A program made the position numbers and the translations under genes. From contig NC_133771.1 in assembly GCF_003597395.2 (NCBI RefSeq), positions 128,390,117 through 128,454,116 on the forward strand: a stretch of DNA of 64,000 bases, read 5' to 3'. Of the stretch, positions 19,105-30,900 are shown in pieces (position 1 is the stretch's first letter; each line of letters opens with the position of its first letter). Source of the stretch: Chelonoidis abingdonii. Taxonomy: Eukaryota > Chordata > Testudines > Testudinidae. Under the pieces are notes generated by a model. The model was not told where the DNA came from and made no database searches. It saw nothing but the letters and a program-made list of their open reading frames with translations.

Positions 19105-22100
19105 TCCCTCCAACTTCCCCTCTGTCAATGTCAAGAAAGCTTGTAAACTCACTTTGCTAAGTAGCAGTTCCTTCATCTGTTTCTTTCTAGAGCTATCTTT
19201 ATCCACAGTTGACATCTGTGCAAGCATAGCCAGAGAAGGAGTCAAAGATGGCCTCTGGGGAACTGGAATTGAGGTTGAAGGTCTCACATTAAAAAAGCCA
19301 TTTATTTCTGGTTTAGTTTTGCTCTTAGGCATTATTCACAGCTCCTCTCTCTTCAAACAAAAGGAAGCGTGGTCCCACGAAAGAAAATCCAAAGTTATTG
19401 AATATGCTAGACTTAGTAAATATTAACTTTGGCTCTCAGAGCCCATCTACAGCATGTCTTCCAACAAAATCAGGCTCCCTCTTTTACCTCCACCCTCTAT
19501 TTCCCTTTTTTCTTCATTTACCTCTCCCCTCACAATGTATTCCTGCTAATGACAGCCTTTTCAACACATGTAGCTTCATATTTTCAGTTTATTTGATTTC
19601 AACTCATCTCCTGCAGTCAGTTCCACCTATGATAACTAGTATTGAGAATGCAACCAATAAAAATAAAAGATGAATTGCTAATAATGTACAAAATATTGAC
19701 CAAACATGTGATCCAAGGTTAGGCACATGAAGTGTCAAAATGTGCTTAAAGTATATGTGTATTAGCAGGAAAAATGCTCTGAAATAGGTCTCCACAAATT
19801 ATGGTCTCCACAATAAACAAAGGTCTTCACAATATATACAGATCTTGATTTACATTACAGGAACCTTAAATTTGCTGGGAATACCAGAATATCAGTTTTA
19901 TATCTCTGATGTCAGGAAGGTTTGCATTGACTCAAAAGTTCAATCCAAGGCAAACCTTTCTCCGTTAAGTCTCTGCCTAACCACATTCTTCACCCAACAT
20001 GGTTTGAGATGATTTGTACTTATGTAACTTAAAACCAAATTTGATTTTATTAAAATTTAGATTTGCCAAAGGATTAGTCCTTAGTGTATTCTTAAAAGAT
20101 GTTAATTGTGGAAGACAAAGGGCCAAATTTCAGTTTAGAGTAAAAAGGCACCATTCACATTGACTGCAAAGGAAATTGCTCCCTGTCACTCGGGACTAAA
20201 TTTGACCCCAAAAATTTAAGCTACCAAGATAGTTAACACTGACAAGTGAGCACAGCTTATGCAACTATGATATTTTATTATGATTTTGGCTTTATTTTTA
20301 TGGTTCTTAAGATAAAAAATGGGCTAGAGACATCAAACAAATAAATGCAACCTCTGCTATTCTTCACTGTATAAAATCCTCAGTTTTCTAATAAAAAAGG
20401 ATATAAAAACACATAAGTGTTAGGAGGACAATTAACCAAAGGCCAGTCAAACACAGAAAAGTGCAAATAAAGCAATTTAGTCAGAGTGTCACAGTGTACA
20501 GCAAAATATTCACATTGACCTCAGTAGACAAGCCTATCCTAATAGCCTAATCTAATTTCTTAGTAAATTATAATCAGTCTCTCTGTCTCTTGTCTAATGT
20601 GTGTGTATGAGAGAGAAATTAAAGCACTCAGGTGTGCTTGCTGATATGATGATACCACTACACCTACATGTCAGCCACGATACTTGCAATCATTACTAGC
20701 ATCACAATGGTTGGCCTTTGTGTTCTAAGAGTACTAATTTTCACAGCCAGATGACTAAGAATTTCTGTGGCTGTACTACTGTGATGTAAATGTTTTCCTT
20801 GAGACCACAGTTTTAACACTTACGTACATGAGTAGTCTCACTGAAGTCAGGATCCAGGCCTAAATCCATGTACAATTTAAGCAGAAAACATTACTACCTT
20901 ATCTCCTCCTCTCCCTCAATATGAGAGACTTCTGTTTTAAAAGACATTATTTTACATCTCTGACCTTGAGATGCCCAGACAGTTATTACTCTACAAGTAT
21001 GGCCCCTTACTTCTGAAATAACCATATCTTTTACCACAGTGGAAGTCAGAGAATTGATCAAAAAAATAATCCTTGTTTAACCAGAGAGTTATCTGAGATA
21101 TTTCTGCTGGAATGTTTTTGTCACATTCAAAGAGGGAAGGGGGCTTTGTTGTTGTTGTTCTTAATCTAAAATAGATTCTAATAGGAAAGAGACTTCCACA
21201 AAGTTCTTCCCCTTTAACCTGAGCAGCAAAGCCCAGGACAGTCAAATTACAGTCTGTTCTGTTATTTTGAAGAATTTCAATCTTATGGTGTAACCTTGTA
21301 TTACAGTATCTCTTATCAGAGTGCCAGAAAGAGCATTTAAAACTATTAACTGCCGTTTGAATTCTCTGGGCACTGTCACTTACAGTTTTAATATCACCTT
21401 AAAGTACTACAATTTTTCCTTCTAAACTGGCTAACAGAGTCAATCTTTTACTCCACTTCCTCCTCCAGTAATCTTATAGGGTCAAATGCTGGTTCCTGTA
21501 CATAGCCTGTGTATTCAGGTTGTGCACAGGGGAGATCTAGATGAATCCAGAAGGAATTTCCAGAGCAATTTTGTTGACCTAATAGATTTAGCAAGGCATC
21601 TAACTATTGGATATTTATCCAAATCTGAATTTTGAACCTTTTTAGGGTTACACAAAACTAATTTTTATTTGTGCACTGATTCAGAAGCTCAGTTCTAAAG
21701 AATGCATAAATGGTATGTATTCCTATCAAGATTTTTTATTGTAAAACATTGCCGTCAGGTTCTTCTACAAACTAAAGGTAGACAAGAATTGAAGCTGATT
21801 ATCTTGCATAGATGTATTTACCAATGTTAAGTGTATTGTTTGATATTTAATTATATCATTAATTAAAAATAATTATATTATTTCTCGGTGTCAACAGGGT
21901 TTTGCTCAATATCAGAATAACAACTTAAGGGAGTGGTTAGGTTGTTCCTTTCAGAGTGTGCAGCTGCCTTTTGAGATCTTTTCACTACTCTCTTAAGAAT
22001 TTCCTCTGAGAAAGAAAATATTCTCTTTTTTCCTGGAGAGAAAAGCAAATTCTATAGTTCAGACAGAAGTTCTTTGAAAAGACTGGGCAAATTATCTTAG

Positions 22101-22181
22101 CAGTAACCCCTTCTGAGAGCAGGCATGAAGATCATATCTTGAGAATCAATTTTAAAAGAGTATTTTCTGAACATAGGCTCT
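19105..22181. other. AT-rich intergenic with faint repeat traces
   Basis: The 135-codon open frame beginning at 19019 starts inside the MITE and has no domain. Around 20120-20215 and 20820-20860 there are GACTGCAA/GAAGTCAG words of the palindromic-repeat type. A CT-rich microsatellite patch occurs near 20578-20592. No gene is supported. Confidence 0.4.
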
Positions 22182-22182
22182 A

Positions 22183-22274
22183 ATCCTGCAAGTACTTATG
22201 TACATGCTTACCTTAAAGACAAAGGGACTACTTATTTGACTATGGTGAAGCATGTGCATAAGTTTTTGCAAGAA
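22183..22274. repeat. Palindromic interspersed repeat, ATCCTGCAAG ends
   Basis: The left arm ATCCTGCAAGTACTTATGTA and the right arm TGCATAAGTTTTTGCAAGAAT are imperfect complements, and CATGCTTACCTT pairs with GGTGAAGCATG. Resembles the 42101 and 44536 repeats in design. Confidence 0.65.
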
Positions 22275-22277
22275 TGG

Positions 22278-22850
22278 GGCATGTGATGGAGTGTATAAAC
22301 TCTACATTGCCAGGGAGGGGCCTGGGAGACTGTTTGCTAAAATAGCCCCACCCCTCTGGTGCTGTCAGTCATGCACAGTAGGGAGGAGGGTTGTAAAAAG
22401 AGGAAGCTGCAGTAAACAAGTGGGGAAGTCTTCAGAAGGGTGTGACTAGAGTAGATCTTGGAATGGCAGGTGGAACCCTCATGCGAGAAACTGCCCAGCT
22501 CTATAAGGAGTCTAGCAAACCTCAGGGGTAAGCCTTGTAGGGAGGGTTTAACCTGGCTACCTAGCCATAAAGACTTCAACAAAGCTGCTACCCAGGCACC
22601 CCTGAAGTAAACTGGTGCCTCTGGCTTTTTGTTGCCTTGTTATTGAGCCCATGAGGGGCTCAATTTGTGTTGACCTAAACTTTTGCTTTTCCTCCACCCA
22701 GAGGTAAAGTAAACAGGCCCCCAAGGGCGGGGCTACTACCAGGAAAGAGGCTGTGACCTGTACTAGGCCAACTCTGTGGTGGAAACTGGGCATGATGAGG
22801 GTCCCCAGCCCAGCTAGGGAGGTGCACCAGAGATACTTTTTCTACAGGCC
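22278..22850 (+). mobile_element. LTR-like interspersed repeat (tentative)
   Basis: GC-richer than both flanks, begins TGTGATGGAGTG, a start I associate with turtle LTRs, and has alternating purine-rich blocks. No clear right end, target duplication or internal coding region. Overlapping open frames on the minus strand are not conserved-looking. Class is a guess. Confidence 0.3.
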
Positions 22851-25344
22851 ATTTAATGTAATGTAATCTGAGATCGCTAATAATTATTGCATAACTACAA
22901 TCCATAAACTCAATTTCTCGAAATGGAAATGGAGAAAAAAATTGAGAACATTTTATTGTATTTTAAGACATTGCTTTCAGTGATATGAAAATATCTTGAT
23001 AAGATTAGAACTTTTGTTTTTTCACCAATTTTTGTATTATATTAGCAAATAGAGATTATGGCAGTCCTGACCTGATACAGGCAGGGTACTCGTGATATTT
23101 CATTGACGAAGTTGAGACTGTGGGTGATATGTGGCAGATGCAGTTGGTCTTTCAAGTCCAATGAAAGTATCTTCAAATAGTTTCACTCCATCATTATTTA
23201 CCATCCATAAAGAATTACTTCATTCAGTAGCTATAGTTTCCTTAGGTGCACTGATGTGGACACAGCTACAAAACAAAGACAGACAAAAATGCATGGAATT
23301 AAGCGACAGGTCACAACTTTTATTAAACTTTTAGCACAAGGGCAGGGCACTGCCCTCCCATCACCCATACTCTCGTATACCAGGCATTTAATTGGTTCCA
23401 GTGCAGGGATTTGAGGGCTCCATATGATATGACCCATAAGTGGAGCCAGGATTATAGGGCTTCTTACCGTATAACCCATAAAGTGATGTAGGCTCTTCTC
23501 AGCTCTCTCCGAGTCCTAGCACCCTCCCCCTTCAGAGGAGAGACAGAGGGTGCAACAGGCTGGGGACCTTGGTCCACAGAGGCCACAAGGTCTCACCCTA
23601 CCACATGAGCTGAAGGCCCATCCCCAAAATCCCAAATCTATCACCTCTGGGAACCATTCATTTTATTCTCTTAATTGCACTGACAACCAGCCATGAACTG
23701 TGACAAGTAAGCAACACCACCCCAGTACCTCAGCTAGGTACCATGCGCGTTCCTAGTTAACCCATGGTGGCTTGCAGGTGCTGCAAGGAAGGCAAAAACT
23801 CCCCAATCCTCTGCTAATTTGGTCCATGGGAGAAAAAATTCCTTCCTGATTCCCCTAAACAGGCAATCGTCTAGACCCACAGCATCTGTCAAACCAGATT
23901 CCCATTCCTAGTTTGGGTGGGCAGGGCAGGCTGCTGGAAAGGAGATGAAAGAGCTCTCCACATGGCCCCTGCGCAGGGCTAAATCCTAGGAGCTGAGGAA
24001 TGTTGGCCAATCAGCAACTGTCTCCCCTAGCTGACCAGTGGGTGCCAGCGACTCCCATGTGAGGAACTACTTGTTGTCCTTGGCAACTGCCTCCTTCCCT
24101 TACTACTGGGTGTGTCCCTGGCTCCATCAATTTCCCCCACCTGTTGATGCAAGTGGGTGGCATTCGTGTACTACACTGCTGGAGTTTCTCTTTGAGACTA
24201 TCTTTTAAAGGTTTCTTTTGTCCACTTTGGGTTGTTTTTCTATCTAAACACTTTAATGTGTGCTTCTCATACATTTGTAGGATATGACCTAAGTGAATCT
24301 TCCTGGGGCTAGTTCACTCCAGTACAGGTAATTCTGGTTATTTTATCTTACCACTTTAAACTGATGAGTAACCAAAAATGTGTTTCATATGGAAACTAAT
24401 ATTTTGATGTTTTATGGTCAGCAAGCCCATATTTCTGTGCCATTCCTTAGGGTGGAAAACACAACTGCATTTTAGTTAGATTTCTGAGCACAGCTGAATA
24501 ATGTTTCCTTCACATAGCTGTGTAGATGACCAAATGGAGAACTGGTTTCCTGGGTATATGATGTCATGTCCCCATATTTGGCAATGTGGGTAGTGAGGAC
24601 CCTTATAAAACATGTATATTTTGGTCCCCACATTTAGCCTATGTATAATTAATTCTAACATTTGATCTAATAGAGTGGACCTTATCATTCAACCTTTATT
24701 CACATCACAAGAGTTGTCCCCTATTAGTCAATTAAGGACTTATGGATCAGCCCCATTTTTCAGTGCTGGTTGGTACAGACTTGAAATAGTCTGCAATACT
24801 AATAATCAAATCAAAATTTTCCAAGGCATTTGAGCTAGAGTCGCCCTGACCGGCACACAGAGTGAAAATTGCACCTCCTTGCAACCACAAGGGCCACTAT
24901 GCTCTAGCAATAGAAGAAAGAGTTGTCTCTGGGACAGAGCAGGTTGTATTGTTACCATTACCTTCCCACAAAAGTTCCTGAGGGAGAGCAGCCACAGTTT
25001 CTACCAGGCCCTCCAGCAGAGGCTGCACTGGGAATGCACTAAAATAGTGCGTCTCCTGGCTACTCTGGCCACACCCCGTCCCAGACCCCACTACTCATGG
25101 GGCTGTACTGGCACCTTACAGGCTTCCCAATGGATGGGACCCTGTATCTATTGGTTTATGCAGACAATGGAGAGCAACCTAGAAAGCAATAATGATGAAA
25201 ACAAATTGGGGTGATAGGGAACAATAAATGAGTTTGCAGTGTGAAATACAAAACAGCCAGTGCAGATTTAGGCTACATATGCAAAGCATATCGTAAGACA
25301 GTAAAGTAATAAAGTTGTTTAACATATAGTTATAGTATAGCTGT
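22851..25344. other. Intergenic with possible repeat traces
   Basis: At 23790-23905 AAAATTCCTTCCTGATTCCC and CAATCGTCTAGACCCA resemble a turtle CR1-like 3' UTR on the minus strand. 23340-24200 is GC-richer than surroundings. The 111-codon frame at 24879-25214 has an antisense competitor and no recognisable domain. No gene is supported. Confidence 0.35.
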
Positions 25345-25838
25345 ACTTGAACATTGTATTCAGTTCTGAACATTACATTACCAGAAAGATATTAACAAAC
25401 AGCAGGCAGTTCAGAGAAGAGCATCACAAAATATATTAGAGGCTGGAGGATTGATTCTGAAGAAAGGCTAAAAGAACTAATAGCTTTGCTAAGGCAGGAC
25501 ATAAGTTTATGAATATTTTGAATGCTTTAAGCATCAAAGAGAAATTATGTAGAATGCTACCAGGGGACTATAACTATGAGTAATGGGATGAAACTAAGAA
25601 AAGGAAATTTTAGGCTAAATATAAGGAAAAACATTTCTTGAGATTATGATGTATCAAGCTGTGGAATAATCTCCCAAGGGAAGAGGTAGCAGTCTCATCA
25701 CTTAGGACTTTTAAAACTAGACAATATGAACAGTGGAAAATATACCATAGGGAACAGTTATGTTGCCACAGAGAGATAGATTTGTTAAGCTAAAAGGTCT
25801 TTCTCCATCTCCAGTTTCTATTATTCTGTTTTTATGTA
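25345..25838 (+). mobile_element. CR1-like LINE 3' fragment, highly worn
   Basis: Follows the end of a CR1-clade RT and 3' UTR: CAGTTCTGAACATTACATTA, CAGAGAAGAGCATCACAAAA, TATAAGGAAAAACATTTC, CTGTGGAATAATCTCCC and an ending CTATTATTCTG. The frame is destroyed by stops and indels. Older than the 29128 or 35225 copies by appearance. Confidence 0.75.
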
Positions 25839-26639
25839 AAAACAAAGATGCTTAGGTTTATCACCAAAAGAGAAAATCTTCACTTTCACCAACCTGATAT
25901 GATTTGTTTTAATCTCTATTGATATGAAATTAAATCAACATCAGCCATGCCTTAGCCCACCTCAGGAGAAAGCTTAGCCTGAGGTTTATGGCTTTTGTTT
26001 ATGTTACCAATAAATCCTCATGAAGGGTAAATTTGAAGCATATGTAGTGCATGAGCACTTTGTGTGGAGCAGAGTGGAATTATATCAAGCCCAATGGACT
26101 CAGGATGTACCCAGATGTGAGCACCAGAGTGCTTAGTCAAAACTGACTTACTGAACACAAAAGGACTGCATCTCTATGTAAGTCCTGGAACCTGACATCC
26201 TATGACAAGCACATGTTCTCCTAGGGCTTTTCCTCCATCTAAGGGATGCATCCAGGAAGTGATACATATATCATCTGGGATGAGGTGTTGGCAGCATTAG
26301 AGTTATTTAAAATTTCTTTTTATTGTTATTGGAGCAAAAAGAGGAAACAATATAACATGACATGTTGATATGACTACTTATGCAAGAAGAAACAACAATA
26401 GGGCATGTCAGTTCAAATAAATGAGAGTAACTTATTTTATTGTTATGATTACTGTATTTATTCCCAGAAAAGGTACTGCTAAGAAAAGAATTAAAGTGTC
26501 ATAAATTAAACTAGTGTAAGGTCACAAAATCTTCACATTATAATTTGCTTTCTCATGAAAAAGTAACCCCTATAGAAATCATAGCATAAAATTGATACTA
26601 TTGAAATGAATGTTAGGGCTGTATGTTTTGCTCCGCACT
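25839..26639. other. Intergenic, nothing recognised
   Basis: No gene or named repeat. Confidence 0.45.
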
Positions 26640-26982
26640 CTAAGCCCATTACTAATTTCTCCCTACTGTATCTCATACCTTCTTGTCAACCGTTTGTAAT
26701 GGGCCACTCTCTTACCACTTCAAAAGTTATTTTTCCTCCCTTGGTATCCTGCTGTTAATTGATTTATCTTGTTAGCCTGACATTACACTTGGTAAAGCAA
26801 CCCCCATCCTTTCATGGATTTATGCCTGCTCCTGTATTTTTCACTCCATGCATCTGATGAAGTGGGCTCTAGCCCACAAAAGCTTATGCCCAAATAAATT
26901 TGTTAGTCTCTAAGGTGCCACAAGGTCTCCTCATTGTTTCTGCTGATACAGACTAACACAGCTACCAGTCTGAAAGAAATAC
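26640..26982 (+). mobile_element. PLE-type interspersed repeat with near-complete hammerhead core, copy B
   Basis: Longer copy of the 16680 repeat. CTGATGA is intact (26854-26860), followed by a stem GTGGGCT/AGCCCAC (26862-26877), AAAA in place of GAAA (26878-26881), GC-TTAT-GC (26882-26889), then CC where TC is expected before cleavage. The rest (CAAATAAATTTGTTAGTCT, AAGGTGCCACAAGG, ATACAGACTAACACAGCT) aligns with copy A. Left border approximate. Stem I is not obvious. Confidence 0.72.
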
Positions 26983-26984
26983 TA

Positions 26985-27439
26985 ATTGGTGCCAGCAACA
27001 ATTGTCCTCTTTGACATCAAGGAGGAGGAGGGGAATACTTGATTTATATGCAGGTGTTACTTATTTCTGTTTGAAGACGAATGTGCAGTTAGAATTCCTT
27101 CTGGCCCATAAGTGATCAGCAAGAGGAAGAAAATACCATAGATGCTTTAAAGAACAGCTGTGGAAGACAGTGTTTCCATATCTTTTACATAAGATCTTGA
27201 TAAAATTCCCCAACTGGTTGATGGTATAAAGATAACTTCCATTAGCATTATAGGCTTGCACCAGGCATTTGTTTTCATCTTACTCTGGAATTTAATTGAA
27301 CTGCATCCAACTTATAACACGACTACAGTTTGCATTTGATCTTCTTTAGAGAAGTTATCTATTCAGCTGCCAAAGACTGTCATTACCATAACACTGAAGA
27401 CCCTCACAGATTAGAAAAGGGTTCCTAATCCCAATAGTT
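26985..27439. other. Intergenic, nothing recognised
   Basis: No gene or named repeat. Confidence 0.45.
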
Positions 27440-28612
27440 TTGACATTTCTCAGTCTATTAGAGGCTCTTGTCTGGTTCCTGAGTGGTGCTGATCTCTTGG
27501 AACTCCCATAGACATTGGTGGAAGCTGATGCTTTGGGGGTTCATCCAAACCAGTAAGGGGTTGCCTTGTAATCCTGGGTGCTTCTGTGCTGTGCAGCTTT
27601 GGCTCAGAGCCCTGATACCAGCAGCCAGTTTACAGCACAATGACCTCACCCTGGCTTCCACTACCCTGATTACTTTGTGCAGGGTGACACCAAGAACCCC
27701 TCCAGTCCTGAGTCTCCCTGAAACCATCTCCTCTGCTGTGCTCAGCCTGTCTCACTATATCACATAGAAAATTGTATCGAGTTCTCTGCTCCTTTAAAGA
27801 GACAGTACATGGCACCAATCTATTGGTTCAGATGCAGATTTTACTCTTCACTTTGGAACGCTGAACTGAGATGGTTGTGTAATAAGACAAGATTAAGCTT
27901 ATTAACAAAGAACAGATATTTAAGTGATACCAAATAGAAGGAATTGAGATAGAAATTGTTGCAAACAAACAAAAATAAATAGGTTTTAGTCTTTTTTTTT
28001 CAGACTGATTTTCTCACCACAGTTCTTCCAGCATAGCTGGACAGTCTTTGGCCAGGATCCATCACAGAACTCAAAGCACTTGGTTCTTTTATCTCTTCAG
28101 GTAAAGGATGCCAAAATGGCTTTCTCCCTCTGCTAATATCCTCAACATTTATCTTTGTTTTCCAAGTCAGGAATCGCTCCTGAGGGCTTAGCTTGCTGTG
28201 TCCGCCAGAGAGCTGATTCCATGTTAATTTTTGCAGTCTCCTTCCCACATTGTGATAATTGAGTGGATATTTCCCTCCTCTCGCTAGTTTGATTATTTTG
28301 TTGACTTTTTATGTAAATGTACTTTCATTATGTCTTTGTTCAGTTTACATTGGAGACATGTTCAAGCAGGAAGGACCATATTCCTTTGTCTGTGGTGAAA
28401 TGATTTAACCCCTACTCGCCAAACACTTTTAAGAATATATTTCCAACCTGTATTTAAAACTTTTCACATATCACCTGCACATCCATGCAATAATATCAAT
28501 GACCAGCATGTTACCAGTTTGCATATAATTCCTTAGTTAGTTTTAGATACAGGTTAAGATAAAATCAAGTTAGAAGAAATATTGTGATACGAGCCCATTC
28601 CTTTTTTGCTTT
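27440..28612 (-). mobile_element. Retroviral-type LTR/flank relic (tentative)
   Basis: The plus strand resembles the complement of a turtle endogenous-retrovirus-like repeat as I remember it: AAGCTTATTAACAAAGAACAG, TCTCACCACAGTTCTTCCAGC, then a C-rich 3' part with ATATTTCCAACC. No gag, pol or env frame is visible and no ends are found, so it is annotated as a broken relic. Open frames inside, up to 94 codons, lack domains. Confidence 0.4.
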
Positions 28613-28674
28613 CAGTTGTCTGAGAGCTGTAATTTTTGTCTTTAAATATCATACTGTGCCTCAGTCTTGAAATT

Positions 28675-28815
28675 TTAGCCTTTCATTACCTATCTCTGCC
28701 TACCTATTTAGATGGTAAACTGTTTAGCTTAGGGACCATCATTTGTTCTGTGCCTAGCACAATGAGGTCTTGGTCCTGGACTAGGGTTCTTAGGCACAAC
28801 TGTAATACAAATAAA
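28675..28815 (+). repeat. L2/L3-type LINE 3' end
   Basis: AGCTTAGGGACCATCATTTG, GTGCCTAGCACAATGAGGTC and TAGGCACAACTGTAATACAA match the 3' end of an old amniote LINE (L2/L3 group). Relatives in this window: 56118-56225 plus strand, 38345-38460 and 56740-56830 minus strand. Confidence 0.7.
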
Positions 28816-29643
28816 TATGTATTAATGATTTCTTATACCACATTGAAACATCAGCCCTTTATGAAGAAGAGTGCAGAAAATAGTCTAAACTACTATATCA
28901 AGCCAAGGATTCAAAATTTTTTGGAAAGTCATGTTTTTTTATTTCTCAATCTCTCAACTATTTCTTCATAGGCAGCAGACTGTGAAACTCATGAAATCTG
29001 TAATCTATTATGCCATTTGGATCGGTTCTCATTTCCATTTTCATGAGATGCATCATACAGTGGATGGGTGTATTCTTATGGTTTATCACACGGAAAGTAT
29101 AGATTCCCTCAAAGCTCTAAAGGGCAACAAAGGAAAGTGTAGGTCCATTACTTAGCAGGACGGAGAGCTAATAACTGACAATACCAAGAAGGTTGAAGTG
29201 TTTAATGCCTATTTTGCTTCAGTCTTCAATAAAAATTTTAATTTTGATGAGGTGCTTAACAGAATATTAATAACAAGGGGGAAGAAACATGAGTCAGAAT
29301 GGGCAAAGAACAGACAATATGTTAGAGAATATTGAGAATAAAATAGAATATGTCAATAAGATAGATATATTCAAGTCATCCAGGCCTGCCAAATTCACCC
29401 TAAGGTACTTAAAGAACTAGCTGAAGCAACCTCAGAACCATTCGCAATTATTGTTGAGAAATCATGAAGGATGGGTGATGTCCCAGAGGACTGGGAAAGG
29501 GCAAACATAGTTTCTTTCTATAAAAAGGGGAACAAGTAGAACTCTGGGAATTATAGATCAGTCAACCTAACTTCAGTACCTGGAAAGAGATGCTGGAGCA
29601 AATTATTACACAATAAATTTGTAAGTACCTAGAGGATAGTAGG

Positions 29644-29868
29644 GTGATAAGTAATAGCCAGCATAGATTTATCAAGAACAATCCATGTCAAAACAACTTA
29701 GTTTCCTTCTTTGACTGGATGACTGCTTTAGTGGATAGGAAGAAAGCAATAGATGTGATGTATCTTGATTTTAATAAGGCTTTTGACATAGTTGAGCACA
29801 ACATTCTCATAAGCAAACTAGGGAAATATGGTCTAAAAGAAATTACTATAAGGTGGGTACACAACTAG
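29644..29868 (+). pseudogene. CR1 reverse transcriptase palm fragment
   Basis: Seventy-four codons with QHRFIKNNPCQNNLVSFFDW and VMYLDFNKAFDIVEHNILIS, the block with the first catalytic aspartate of the CR1 RT. The frame stops after WVHN because of a point change; similarity continues downstream in the same element. Next to it the second catalytic block appears as SVDD near 30022-30035, so two residues of the expected motif are altered. Confidence 0.85.
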
Positions 29869-30127
29869 TTGAAAAACTGTACTCAGAATAATTATTGATG
29901 GTTTACAGTAAAAATATGAGGACTTATCTAGTGGGGTCCTGTAAGGGTCAGTCCTGGGTCTGGTACCATTCTATATTTTCATCAGTGACTTGGAAAATAG
30001 AATAGAAAGTATGCTTATAAAATCTGTGGATGACACCAAGCTGGGAGGGGTTCCTGGCACGTTGGAGGACAGGATTAGAATTCAAAATGGACTTGACAAA
30101 TTGGAGAATTAGTCTGAAATCAACAAG

Positions 30128-30316
30128 ATGAAATTCAATAAAGACAAACACAAAGTACTGCACTTAAGAAGGAAAAAAAATCAAATGTACAGCTACAAAA
30201 TAAGAAATAACTGGCGAGGGAGTAGTACTACAGAAAAGGATCTGGGGGTTATAGTGGATCATAAATTGAATATGAGCCAACAATGTGTAGCTGTGAAAAA
30301 TTCTGAGGTATATTAA
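30128..30316 (+). pseudogene. CR1 RT post-palm fragment
   Basis: Contains MKFNKDKHKVLHLRRKKNQ and EKDLGVIVDHKLNMSQQC, diagnostic of the CR1 thumb region. A frameshift after QQC (a lost stretch around AVAKKAN) ends the frame. Part of the 29128-30900 copy. Confidence 0.85.
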
Positions 30317-30900
30317 CAGGAATGTCATACATAAGACATCGGAGTTAATTGTTCCACTCTACTTGACACTGATGAGGCCTCTGCTAGAGTACTGTGCCTA
30401 GTTTTGGGCACCACACTTTCAGAAAGATGTGGACAAATTGGAGAGAGTCCAGAGGAAAGCAACAAAAATGCTAAAAGGTTTAGAAAACCTGACCTATGAG
30501 GAAAGGTTTAAAAAACTGGGCCTGCTTAGTATTGAGAAAAGTAGACTGAGGGGGAACTGAAAACAGTCTTCAAACACATTGAGGACTGTTGTAAAGGGAT
30601 GTGATCAATTGTTCTCCATATCCATTGGGGGTAGGACAAGAAGTAATCAGCATGGTTTGCAGCAAGGGAGATTTTGGTTAGATATAAGGAAAAACTTTCT
30701 AATTATAAGGATAGTTTAGCATGGGATTAGGCTTCCAAAGGAAGCTGTGGGATCCCCATCACTGTAGGTTTTTTAAGCTCTGTTTCGACAAACACCTGTC
30801 AGGGCTAGTCCAGGTTTACTTGGTCTAGCTTCAGTGTGTGAGGGATGAACTAGATGACCTCTCGAGGTCCCTTCCAGCCCTACATTTCTATGATTCTATT

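Larger units (their letters stand above)
29128..30900 (+). mobile_element. CR1 LINE, 5'-truncated, about 1.8 kb
   Basis: Continuous CR1 similarity from AGGAAAGTGTAGGTCC through the RT region to the 3' end CTAGATGACCTCTCGAGGTC, CCTTCCAGCCC and CATTTCTATGATTCTATT. The coding part contains LDFNKAFDIVEH (RT palm), then SVDDTKLGG where a CR1 element has an F/Y-ADD catalytic motif. Several frameshifts and stops make it inactive. Endonuclease and most of the N-terminal RT are missing because of 5' truncation, the usual fate of CR1 insertions. Confidence 0.92.

Noticed and set aside
19019..19426. 135-codon plus-strand frame
   Set aside because: Starts inside the GGGTGACC MITE and continues into non-coding flank, with an overlapping antisense frame and no domain.
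24879..25214. 111-codon plus-strand frame as a host exon
   Set aside because: No domain, a competing antisense frame, and no convincing splice or promoter context.
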